Positions 1 through 5,658 of a DNA stretch of 5,658 bases are shown here, one piece after another. The position numbers and the translations under genes are program-made. Every line of letters starts with the position of its first letter. The stretch's first letter is position 1. The notes below the pieces were generated by a model that was not told the origin of the DNA, did not search any database, and saw only the letters and a program-made list of their open reading frames with translations. The stretch covers positions 1 through 5,658 of the forward strand of contig JACPZN010000006.1 in NCBI GenBank assembly GCA_016195505.1, in the 5' to 3' direction. The DNA is from Nitrospirota bacterium (GTDB taxonomy: Bacteria > Nitrospirota > Nitrospiria > Nitrospirales > Nitrospiraceae).

Positions 1-769
1 GCAAGGTGAGCGCGAGCAAATCCGTTGCAACCACCACCAGTGCCCCAGCTTCATGTGCTTGCGTCACCAACGTGCTGAAATCGCCCACGTAGCCATCAGT
101 CGCCGGGTACTGCAAAAGAATGCCGCAGAGTCGGCAATCGGAAAAATTGACAGCGGAAGCGGCCTCGGTCCGAATGGTAATGCCCAGCGGTTCGGCTCTC
201 GTGTGCAACACAGCGATGGTCTGGGGGTGACAATCCCGCGAGACGAAGAATTCCTTCCGTTCCTGATCCGAGCTGCGAGCGATCGCGTAGCACATCGTCA
301 TCGCTTCCGCCGCCGCCGTCGCTTCGTCCAGCAGAGATGCATTCGCCAGCGGCAGGCCGGTCAGGTCCGCTACCATCGTCTGGAAATTAACGAGCGCTTC
401 CAGGCGGCCCTGCGCGATCTCAGCTTGATAGGGGGTATACTGTGTGTACCATGCTGGGTTCTCCAAAATGTTTCGCTGAATCACACCAGGCGTCACACAA
501 TCGTAGTAGCCCATCCCGATCAGTGAACGATACACCTTATTTTGCGATGCGATTCCTCTCAGTTGGCCAAGCACAGCCTGTTCGCCGCGATTGGCAGGGA
601 GTTCGAGGGGCTTGCGAAGACGAATGTTGTCGGGGACAGTCGCATCGGCGAGCGCCTCGAGTGTCTGGAGCCCTAACATCGCCAACATTTCCTTGATGTC
701 GGCCTCAGTCGGGCCAAGATGTCGGTGGAGAAAGTTATCGGTTGGTTCGAGAAAGTTCGGCATGGTCAT
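1..769 (-). CDS. gcvP: glycine dehydrogenase (decarboxylating), P protein of the glycine cleavage system, N-terminal part
   Basis: This PLP-dependent cytoplasmic enzyme decarboxylates glycine and passes the aminomethyl group to the lipoyl arm of GcvH. About 256 residues are visible and the rest lies beyond the left edge. Counting from the ATG at 763, the protein shows an RHLGPTEAD segment near residue 14, which fits the long single-chain GcvP better than the split GcvPA form. NPAWYTQYTPYQAEIAQGRL follows near residue 102 and LLDEATAAAEAM near 144, both hallmark P-protein segments. The lysine that binds PLP is outside the window. Two in-frame ATGs exist, at 769 and 763. I chose 769 because the only Shine-Dalgarno-like stretch (AGAGGG, 782-787) is 12 nt from it and 18 nt from the other; even so the spacing is long. 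The gene is divergent from the gene at 1038. The family assignment is firm; the exact start is not. Confidence 0.95.
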   Translation of the reverse strand, partial: MTMPNFLEPTDNFLHRHLGPTEADIKEMLAMLGLQTLEALADATVPDNIRLRKPLELPANRGEQAVLGQLRGIASQNKVYRSLIGMGYYDCVTPGVIQRNILENPAWYTQYTPYQAEIAQGRLEALVNFQTMVADLTGLPLANASLLDEATAAAEAMTMCYAIARSSDQERKEFFVSRDCHPQTIAVLHTRAEPLGITIRTEAASAVNFSDCRLCGILLQYPATDGYVGDFSTLVTQAHEAGALVVVATDLLALTL

Positions 770-837
770 GAGAACGTCTTACCCTCTGTTAGGTGATGTG
801 TCCGAAAGAGATTCTCGTCGATCGATCGGCAGGTTAC

Positions 838-964
838 CATGGGATCTTCTCTTTTCCAAGATACTCGTGCCGTCGACCTGCGCCGGTGTCTTGACCCAGG
901 ATCCCCTCTTCTTTCTGGGTGTCGTTTGCGACTCAGCCGTACTATCGTCTTGCAGGGTCCCATG
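838..964 (+). other. nested inverted repeats, candidate structured RNA in the gcvP divergent intergenic region
   Basis: An 11-bp closing helix can form between 838-848 and 954-964. Inside it, helices 857-864/886-893 (8 bp), 894-901/913-920 (8 bp, CU-rich 11-nt loop) and 921-924/929-932 (4 bp, UUUG loop) follow one another with no unpaired base between them. G-U pairs at 845/957, 847/955, 862/888 and 900/914 complete the helices only in a plus-strand transcript; in a minus-strand transcript they become A-C mismatches. The element ends 73 nt before the ATG at 1038 and could be a leader or a separate small RNA. The minus strand could instead carry it in the gcvP leader, or it could be a short inverted-repeat element of the MITE kind. 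No Rfam family was recognised by eye. No U-tract follows the closing helix, so it does not look like an intrinsic terminator. Confidence 0.4.
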
Positions 965-1037
965 ACTTTGGTTGCTTTCCGGTTATTTTGCGCTATCGTT
1001 GAGTGATCCCGTCATTCCATCTTGGAGCCTGTACCTC

Positions 1038-1691
1038 ATGAGAGCAACAAAGCGAGCCCCAGAAGAGAATCTCAAGCCGGCGCCGGAGCAGCGTTCCTCA
1101 ACTGGTCATGTCCATCCTCTCGCGATCGGCCTCTGCATCGCCGTCGTGGTTGCCGTAATCGGTTATGCACTTTTGAACGGGCAACGTCTTTCGATGCTTT
1201 TCTTTAGCGACCGTTCCCCAACAGCCCAATCCAACGCCGTCTTGTCTGACTCGTCGTCGAAGCCCTCTAAACCGGAAATCCACCTGACCCGAGAATCCAT
1301 CGACCTCCTTCTCAACACGCTCGACGAGGCCATTCGACGAAAAGACGTCGACGGCGTTCTGCGGCACATCGCCCCTGATGCCACCATCACCATCCACATG
1401 AAACAAGGCGCGCAGCAGCAGAGCACGACACTCACACGAGAGGACTATCGCAAGACCTTGGCCATGGGGTTTGCCTTTCCCAGCGCGAATGACTTTGCCC
1501 GGGTGAACACCACCGTGTCACTTGCGGCGGATGAACGAAGCGCAAAGGTTTTGTTCAAGTCGACAGAGACACTCCGGCAGGCACAGCGTGAGATCAAGAT
1601 CGAAGGCGAAGAAACCTTTGTCATCAAGATCCGCAGCGATAAGCCGCTGATCATCTCGCTCGAGCAAGTCGTCCCGGGCGATTCAACCTAA
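1038..1691 (+). CDS. membrane-anchored protein with a probable NTF2-like/SnoaL-type domain, function unknown
   Basis: This is a 217-residue protein. A basic, polar N-terminus is followed by one hydrophobic helix at about residues 27-47, then a Ser/Pro/Lys-rich linker to about 82. A globular domain of about 130 residues follows. It starts with a helix (SIDLLLNTLDEAIRRKDVDG) and a strand (ATITIHM) and continues as alternating helix and strands to the end. That helix-then-strand opening with 'DAIRRKD..' character resembles DUF4440/SnoaL members of the NTF2-like superfamily, a fold used both as enzyme and as ligand-binding pocket. No catalytic residues can be named. The domain most likely faces the periplasm. 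The ATG at 1038 is preferred over an in-frame TTG at 972 because GGAG (1024-1027) lies 10 nt upstream and the extra 22 residues carry no recognisable signal. No convincing promoter was seen. Gene reality is strong; function is unknown. Confidence 0.8.
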   Translation: MRATKRAPEENLKPAPEQRSSTGHVHPLAIGLCIAVVVAVIGYALLNGQRLSMLFFSDRSPTAQSNAVLSDSSSKPSKPEIHLTRESIDLLLNTLDEAIRRKDVDGVLRHIAPDATITIHMKQGAQQQSTTLTREDYRKTLAMGFAFPSANDFARVNTTVSLAADERSAKVLFKSTETLRQAQREIKIEGEETFVIKIRSDKPLIISLEQVVPGDST

Positions 1692-1787
1692 TCGACCTCC
1701 ATAGCAATAGCGGTATCCGTCGGAATCCCCTCCATACTTCACCGAACACCATTTCCGTAACTCGGACAAGATCACAGCTCTTAGGTT

Positions 1788-1796
1788 TGGTATAAT
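1788..1796 (+). promoter_or_regulatory. extended -10 promoter of the response regulator gene
   Basis: TGGTATAAT combines a perfect sigma-70 -10 hexamer (1791-1796) with the upstream TG of an extended -10 element. There is no good -35 hexamer 16-18 bp upstream, which is tolerated at extended -10 promoters. Transcription would begin near 1803, giving a leader of only about 15 nt that already holds the AAGGAG ribosome binding site at 1807-1812. Confidence 0.65.
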
Positions 1797-1817
1797 CAGC
1801 CCTTGCAAGGAGTGACC

Positions 1818-2558
1818 ATGCGCGTCCTCGTCATAGAAGACGAAACCAAAGTCGGCTGTTTTATCAAGCGGGCGCTTGAAGAAGAAAGCTATGCTGTTGA
1901 CCTTTGCGAGGACGGGGCTAAAGGTCTCGAGATGGCGCTCTCGACCAACTATGACCTCCTCGTCGTCGACCTGATGCTGCCGTCGATGTCGGGATTGGAC
2001 ATCCTCAAGAATGTCCGTCGAGAGCGCATTCAAACCCCTATCTTGATTCTCTCGGCACAATCCCAAATCGATCAGCGGGTAAAAGGACTCGATGCAGGGG
2101 CCGACGACTACCTCACCAAACCATTCGCCATCGATGAACTCTTGGCGCGCGTCCGTGCCCTACTCCGCCGCGGAGCCAGCGAAATCCCCGGGATCCTCCA
2201 AGTCGACGACTTGATCCTAAACCCGGCCACCCGTGATGTGACCCGAGGAGGCCAGCGCATCGAACTGACGTTGAAAGAATACGCGCTGCTCGAATATCTC
2301 ATGCGTCACACAGGCCGTGTCCTTACCCGCCCTATGATCTCCGAGCATGTGTGGAATCAGGACTTCGATACCTTTACCAACGTCATTGACGTGTATGTCA
2401 ATTATCTCCGAAACAAAATCGATCGTGGTCGAGCCAAGAAACTGATCCATACCATCCGAGGCAGCGGGTACATGCTGAAGGCCGGAGCGCGGGTTTCTTC
2501 CACTCATCGACGAAGAGGAACTACTCTCCCAATTTCCCGAACTGGCTCGTATAGATAA
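1818..2558 (+). CDS. OmpR/PhoB-family two-component response regulator with an aberrant C-terminal tail
   Basis: This cytoplasmic DNA-binding regulator has a receiver domain (residues 1-118) followed by a winged-helix effector domain (about 125-222). Receiver landmarks are the acidic pair E7/D8, the phospho-acceptor D51 in VVDLMLPSMSG, S79 and the conserved lysine K101 in YLTKPF. The effector shows LTLKEYALLEYLMRH, the recognition-helix region NVIDVYVNYLRNKID and the typical terminal wing IRGSGYML. The domain order is that of the CusR/QseB group, so a cognate membrane kinase is expected, and one follows directly. The ATG at 1818 has AAGGAG 5 nt upstream; an in-frame TTG at 1803 would lie in the leader. 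Family members usually stop a few residues after GYML. Here about 23 further residues (ARVSSTHRRR...SYR) are an out-of-frame reading of kinase sensor-domain sequence, so the native stop seems lost. Target genes are unknown; htrA downstream is a candidate. Confidence 0.95.
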   Translation: MRVLVIEDETKVGCFIKRALEEESYAVDLCEDGAKGLEMALSTNYDLLVVDLMLPSMSGLDILKNVRRERIQTPILILSAQSQIDQRVKGLDAGADDYLTKPFAIDELLARVRALLRRGASEIPGILQVDDLILNPATRDVTRGGQRIELTLKEYALLEYLMRHTGRVLTRPMISEHVWNQDFDTFTNVIDVYVNYLRNKIDRGRAKKLIHTIRGSGYMLKAGARVSSTHRRRGTTLPISRTGSYR

Positions 2559-2625
2559 GTTCTTCCAGATTTTCAGCCCTTCCGGTACGATTACGATCCG
2601 TTCCCCGAATATTAAACAGCACGAG
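2479..2625 (+). pseudogene. leftover sensor-domain coding sequence of the kinase, without a start codon
   Basis: The kinase frame stays open upstream of its first usual start codon, back to a TGA at 2476-2478. The 49 codons read like genuine protein: LIDEEELLSQFPELARIDKF, then a strand-rich FQIFSPSGTITIRSPN stretch, as in the periplasmic sensor domain of CusS-like kinases. No ATG, GTG or TTG occurs in frame before the GTG at 2626. The first 80 bases overlap the regulator's reading frame, and the sensor-like sequence begins at about 2497. A signal-anchor helix and the first half of the sensor domain, expected before this point, are absent. Confidence 0.65.
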
Positions 2626-3726
2626 GTGCCGCTCAGCCGGACCGCCCTTGAGACCACGTTCAATGGACGGACAATTTTCGAATCGGCCAAGTATCCCAAC
2701 GAACCTCCGCTGCGTCTCATCTCCGTGCCGATTATCTACAGGGGCAATCTCCTCTACATCGTGCAGGTCGGCACATCGATGGAATCGATTGAAGAGATAC
2801 TACGTCGTTTCCTCATCCTGCTCATCGTGGCCATGCCGATCGCCCTGGCCGTCTCGCTCGCCGCGGGATGGTTTCTGGCAGGACGGGCCTTGCGCCCCGT
2901 CGATGCCATTACCCTCGCCGCCCAACGCATCGCGGCGGGAGACCTCAGCCAGCGCCTGACCATGTCGACGACGCCTGACGAAATCGGCCGGCTTGCCGGG
3001 ATGTTCAACGACATGATCGGCCGGCTGGATGCCTCCTTTCGGCAGATTCGTCAATTCACCAGCGATGCTTCGCATGAGCTGCGGACACCACTGACTGTGA
3101 TGAAAGGCGAAACGGAACTCGTTCTGCGGCGGCCTCGTCCTCTCGAAGATTATCAGTCGGTGCTTGAGAGCAATCTGGAAGAGATCGATCGCATGACCCA
3201 CATCGTCGATGAGCTTTTATTCTTGTCACGCGCCGACATGGGCGAGGTGAAGATGGAGTTGGTGCCGGTCGCCCTCGAGTCGCTGGTTGAGGACATTCAT
3301 CGCCAGGCCACATTGCTTGGACAGGATCGAAATATTGAGGTGATGCTGGGAACGGTCATGCCAGCGATGGTACAAGGCGACGAATTGCGGCTCCGCGAAC
3401 TGCTGCTCAATTTGGTCGAGAATGCTGTCAAGTATTCGCGCCCCGGCGGAAAAGTTGAGATCGGCCTTGTGACGGACGGCCAGCAAGCCATTCTCTCGGT
3501 GACCGATCAGGGCATCGGTATCGCCCCCAAAGACCATCAACGCATCTTTGACCGTTTTTTCCGCACCGACGAGGCGCGTGCCCACACTAAGAAAGGAACC
3601 GGCCTTGGCCTCGCCATCTGTTCATGGATCGCCGAATCACACAGGGGCAGGATCAACGTGCAAAGTGACATGGGCCAAGGCTCCACGTTCACTGTCGCGC
3701 TACCCCTTGCGCCGCGATCGGCTTAG
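2626..3726 (+). CDS. sensor histidine kinase, 5'-truncated (HAMP, HisKA and HATPase_c domains intact)
   Basis: This is the probable partner of the upstream regulator: it autophosphorylates on histidine and passes the phosphate to D51 of the regulator. From the GTG at 2626 (366 residues) it shows the end of a periplasmic sensor domain (1-58), a membrane helix (about 62-86), a HAMP linker (to about 135), the H-box FTSDASHELRTP with H150, the N-box LLLNLVENAVKYS (N262, N266), the G1 box DQGIGIAP (from D294), the F-box RIFDRFF and the G2 box GTGLGLAI (from G324). The catalytic half looks fully competent. CusS/QseC-type kinases normally run to about 450 residues and start with a first membrane helix; both the helix and part of the sensor are missing. 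GTG 2626 has no good ribosome binding site. ATG 2779 is an alternative, just before the membrane helix. It may be translated poorly, as an unregulated form, or not at all. Confidence 0.8.
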   Translation: MPLSRTALETTFNGRTIFESAKYPNEPPLRLISVPIIYRGNLLYIVQVGTSMESIEEILRRFLILLIVAMPIALAVSLAAGWFLAGRALRPVDAITLAAQRIAAGDLSQRLTMSTTPDEIGRLAGMFNDMIGRLDASFRQIRQFTSDASHELRTPLTVMKGETELVLRRPRPLEDYQSVLESNLEEIDRMTHIVDELLFLSRADMGEVKMELVPVALESLVEDIHRQATLLGQDRNIEVMLGTVMPAMVQGDELRLRELLLNLVENAVKYSRPGGKVEIGLVTDGQQAILSVTDQGIGIAPKDHQRIFDRFFRTDEARAHTKKGTGLGLAICSWIAESHRGRINVQSDMGQGSTFTVALPLAPRSA

Positions 3727-3733
3727 GACTTTT

Positions 3734-3766
3734 TAATACCCTCCTAATCTTCCTCTCATTACCAGT
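3734..3766 (+). promoter_or_regulatory. three imperfect 11-bp direct repeats upstream of htrA, possible OmpR/PhoB-class operator
   Basis: TAATACCCTCC (3734), TAATCTTCCTC (3745) and TCATTACCAGT (3756) lie head to tail. Positions 1, 3, 4 and 8 agree in all three, and several others in two. OmpR/PhoB-class regulators bind tandem direct repeats with an 11-bp period, often overlapping the -35 region, and the third copy overlaps the -35 of the candidate htrA promoter. The conservation is modest and chance cannot be excluded. Confidence 0.3.
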
Positions 3767-3787
3767 CTGTTACGCTTCTCGTAGTAT
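3759..3787 (+). promoter_or_regulatory. weak candidate sigma-70 promoter for htrA
   Basis: TTACCA (3759-3764) and TAGTAT (3782-3787) are separated by 17 bp and each matches 4 of 6 consensus bases. The weak -35 would suit an activator-dependent promoter. The leader to the htrA start would be about 45 nt. No sigma-E type motif was found. This is only a motif match. Confidence 0.3.
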
Positions 3788-3839
3788 TTATTAGAAGAGA
3801 TTATCGGCAACCGCTTTTATTCGACGCGAGGAGGACAGC

Positions 3840-5351
3840 ATGAAACAGCTGGTTCATAGGACCGTTCCTGCGACGATCGGCGTCGCGCTTCTTGGTGCCA
3901 TCCTGATCTGGGGTGGCCAGTCATTGAGAACTTCACATGCCTCTGGCTCATCCGTTCCAAACCCATCGGCTGCGATCACGATGCCGGCTGCGCCGGCCAC
4001 CAATGGGTTTGCGGACGTGGCCAAGACTGTGACACCGGCGGTCGTCAACATCACCACGGTCACGGTGGAAAAAGTGCTCGACGGCCGCTCGACTCCGGAT
4101 GAATTGCGCGAGCGGATGGAGGAATTCTTTGATGGACCGGGAAACCCCTTCGGCCCCCGTGGATTTCGAGGACCACAAGGCCCCGCTGAGCCACGCGGCC
4201 ATCGTGGCGGTGGGCAGGGGTCCGGCGTGATCGTCTCGTCCGATGGGTATGTCCTGACGAATAACCATGTGATAGACGGTGCCCGTGAAGTCACCGTCAC
4301 GCTGCCGGATAAGCGGGAATTCAAGGGCAAGATCATCGGAGCCGATCCTAAGACCGATCTCGCCGTTGTGAAGATCGATGGACAGAACCTGCCGACGGTC
4401 GCTTGGGGGGATGCATCAAGGTTGCAGGTGGGTGAGTATGTACTGGCCGTGGGAAATCCCTTCGGTCTGAACTCGACCGTGACCCTCGGCATCGTCAGCG
4501 CGCTGGGTCGCGGGCGCATGGGCATCACCCAGTATGAAGACTTCATCCAAACCGATGCAGCGATCAATCCGGGAAATTCCGGTGGAGCGCTGGTCAACAC
4601 GAAAGGCGAGCTGGTTGGAATCAACACGGCGATCTTTTCGCAGACCGGCGGATATCAAGGCGTCGGCTTTGCGGTCCCCACCAGCATGAGCAAACCGATC
4701 TATGAAAGCCTCGTGAAGAGCGGAAAGGTCGTGCGAGGCTATCTCGGCATCGGCATCCAGGATCTCAATCAGGATTTGGCCAAATCGTTCGGCATCAAAG
4801 AGACCAAGGGTGCATTGGTCAGCGATGTGAAGGACGAAAGTCCAGCCGATCAGGGCGGTCTCAAACAGGGTGACATCATCACGGCGTACCAGGGTTCAGC
4901 GGTGGAAGACGCCGTGGCGCTGCAGCGGCTTGTGACCAAGACAGTCGTCGGCACAAAGGTACCGGTGAAGGTCATCCGCGACGGCCATGAAAAGGACCTC
5001 ATGGTGACGATCGGTGAACAGCCTGAGACGACCAAGACTGCCAAGACCGAGACTGGTGAAACGGACTATGCCTTTGCCGGCGTTGCCGTTCAGGATTTGG
5101 ATCGAGACACGGCCAAGGAACTGGGACTCAAGGGGAATGGCCAGGGCGTGGTGGTGACGAAGGTTGAACCGGACAGCGGCGCGGAGAAAGCCGGGCTCAT
5201 GCCGGGCGATGTGATCCGGGAAATTAACCGTCAGCCGGTGAAATCAGTGAAGGACTTCGAGAAGGTCTCGTCCGCCGTCAAGAAAGGCGAGAACGTGTTG
5301 ATCCTAATCAACCGGCGCGGGGCCGCGCTATTCCTGTCAGCGAAAGTCTAA
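3840..5351 (+). CDS. htrA: Do-family periplasmic serine protease/chaperone (HtrA/DegP/DegQ/MucD type)
   Basis: This protein degrades or refolds misfolded envelope proteins in the periplasm. The 503-residue product starts with a signal peptide (basic n-region, hydrophobic stretch about 10-26, plausible cleavage after SHA-34). The trypsin-like domain carries the triad H143 (TNNHVID), D173 (KTDLAVV) and S247 (NPGNSGGAL). Two PDZ domains follow: PDZ1 at about 297-392 opens with GYLGIGIQDL and PDZ2 at about 410-500 with FAGVAVQDLD, joined by a Thr/Lys/Glu-rich linker. Length and order are normal for the family. The LA-loop region (about 97-128) is Gly/Pro-rich with four Gly-X-Y triplets and has no cysteines. 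The ATG has a strong GAGGAGGA ribosome binding site at 3828-3835. The gene lies 113 nt after the kinase gene and ends at a strong hairpin. Which DegP/DegQ/MucD subtype it is cannot be told from sequence alone. Confidence 0.97.
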   Translation: MKQLVHRTVPATIGVALLGAILIWGGQSLRTSHASGSSVPNPSAAITMPAAPATNGFADVAKTVTPAVVNITTVTVEKVLDGRSTPDELRERMEEFFDGPGNPFGPRGFRGPQGPAEPRGHRGGGQGSGVIVSSDGYVLTNNHVIDGAREVTVTLPDKREFKGKIIGADPKTDLAVVKIDGQNLPTVAWGDASRLQVGEYVLAVGNPFGLNSTVTLGIVSALGRGRMGITQYEDFIQTDAAINPGNSGGALVNTKGELVGINTAIFSQTGGYQGVGFAVPTSMSKPIYESLVKSGKVVRGYLGIGIQDLNQDLAKSFGIKETKGALVSDVKDESPADQGGLKQGDIITAYQGSAVEDAVALQRLVTKTVVGTKVPVKVIRDGHEKDLMVTIGEQPETTKTAKTETGETDYAFAGVAVQDLDRDTAKELGLKGNGQGVVVTKVEPDSGAEKAGLMPGDVIREINRQPVKSVKDFEKVSSAVKKGENVLILINRRGAALFLSAKV

Positions 5352-5364
5352 CGCGAAGAGTAAA

Positions 5365-5394
5365 AGGGGAACGGGTCGTACAACCCGTTCCCCT
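5365..5394. terminator. bidirectional intrinsic terminator between htrA and purU
   Basis: A perfect 12-bp stem (5365-5376 with 5383-5394) has a 6-nt loop. It lies 13 nt past the htrA stop and 23 nt past the purU stop on the other strand. On the minus strand the hairpin runs into TTTT (5365-5362); on the plus strand only a short ATTT follows. It should therefore end purU transcripts well and htrA transcripts somewhat less efficiently. Confidence 0.85.
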
Positions 5395-5417
5395 ATTTCG
5401 TCTCCTCATATGACGAC

Positions 5418-5658
5418 TCAATCAAACACAACCGTCTTCCTCCCGTACACCAGCACCCGCCGTTCGATATGACGCCGCACGGCTCGGGCTAATACGATCT
5501 CTTCCAGATCCCGTCCTTTTCTGACCAGATCTTCGACTGTATCTCGGTGGCCCACGCGGATCACGTCCTGCTCGATGATCGGTCCCTCGTCCAGATCTTC
5601 TGTCGCGTAGTGCGCGGTCGCGCCGATGATTTTCACGCCTCGTTCATAGGCCTGCCGG
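5418..5658 (-). CDS. purU: formyltetrahydrofolate deformylase, C-terminal part
   Basis: PurU hydrolyses 10-formyltetrahydrofolate to formate and tetrahydrofolate in the cytoplasm, balancing one-carbon pools and feeding formate to PurT-type purine synthesis. The visible 79 residues begin [20 protein letters not shown], continue with [13 protein letters not shown] and end [14 protein letters not shown]. These match the C-terminal end of the PurU formyltransferase fold. The HY(x)nDEGPII stretch contains the aspartate conserved in formyltransferase-fold enzymes and separates PurU from GART by its surrounding residues. The reading frame stays open through the right edge of the window, so the GTG at 5636 is internal and not the start. 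The gene is convergent with htrA and shares its terminator. The ACT domain expected at the N-terminus is outside the window. Confidence 0.93.
   Translation of the reverse strand, partial: RQAYERGVKIIGATAHYATEDLDEGPIIEQDVIRVGHRDTVEDLVRKGRDLEEIVLARAVRRHIERRVLVYGRKTVVFD

Noticed and set aside
53..526. Plus-strand open frame of 157 codons
   Set aside because: It is antisense to clearly conserved gcvP codons, Arg/His-rich, and has no family resemblance.
816..829. CGATCGATCG-type palindrome in the gcvP leader
   Set aside because: It is short, and self-complementary GATC-containing strings are frequent by chance; no second copy or spacing suggests an operator.
770..971. Glycine riboswitch in the gcvP leader
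   Set aside because: Neither the tandem aptamer cores nor the conserved purine-rich junctions of that family could be found on the minus strand.
972..1037. TTG-initiated N-terminal extension of the NTF2-like protein
   Set aside because: No ribosome binding site precedes it, whereas GGAG sits properly in front of the ATG at 1038.
1683..2066. Minus-strand open frame of 127 codons
   Set aside because: It is antisense to the receiver domain of the regulator and has no recognisable motif.
3854..4627. Long minus-strand open frame of 257 codons
   Set aside because: It mirrors the codons of the htrA protease domain; its Ser/Pro/Thr-rich product is typical of an antisense shadow in high-G+C genes.
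5030..5050. Tandem 9-bp near-repeat (CCAAGACTG/CCAAGACCG) in htrA
   Set aside because: It is two units only, inside the flexible inter-PDZ linker; ordinary low-complexity drift explains it.
5418..5636. Small separate gene starting at GTG 5636
   Set aside because: The frame continues upstream with conserved PurU residues (RQAYERG), so this is the end of a longer gene.

Overview
This 5.7-kb chromosomal window comes from a bacterium with moderately high G+C. No taxonomic marker is present. The full-length (single-chain) type of GcvP, the Do-family HtrA and the OmpR/CusS-type two-component pair suggest a Gram-negative organism. The overall look recalls Nitrospira-like genomes, but that is an impression and not a result.

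Layout: The left edge holds the N-terminal third of gcvP (glycine decarboxylase) on the minus strand. A divergent 268-bp intergenic region follows, containing a nested set of inverted repeats (838-964) that can fold into a compact branched RNA. Next on the plus strand are a small membrane-anchored protein with an NTF2-like look (1038-1691), an OmpR/PhoB-class response regulator (1818-2558) behind an extended -10 promoter, a sensor histidine kinase frame (open 2479-3726), and a periplasmic Do-family serine protease/chaperone of the HtrA/DegP type (3840-5351). A strong hairpin closes the protease gene and probably also serves the convergent gene at the right edge, the 3' end of purU (formyltetrahydrofolate deformylase) on the minus strand.

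How the parts may work together: regulator, kinase and protease are collinear, as in envelope-stress circuits where a two-component system controls an HtrA protease. Three imperfect 11-bp direct repeats overlap the -35 region of a weak candidate promoter in front of htrA, which is the spacing that OmpR/PhoB-class regulators use. The link is inferred from layout only.

The main irregularities are two. First, the regulator-kinase junction looks like the scar of a deletion: the regulator has a 23-residue unrelated tail, and the kinase frame starts in mid sensor domain, without a start codon and without its first membrane helix. Second, the structure in the gcvP divergent region has several G-U pairs that exist only in a plus-strand transcript, so it may be an unrecognised plus-strand RNA element. 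I could not match it to a known riboswitch or ncRNA family by eye.
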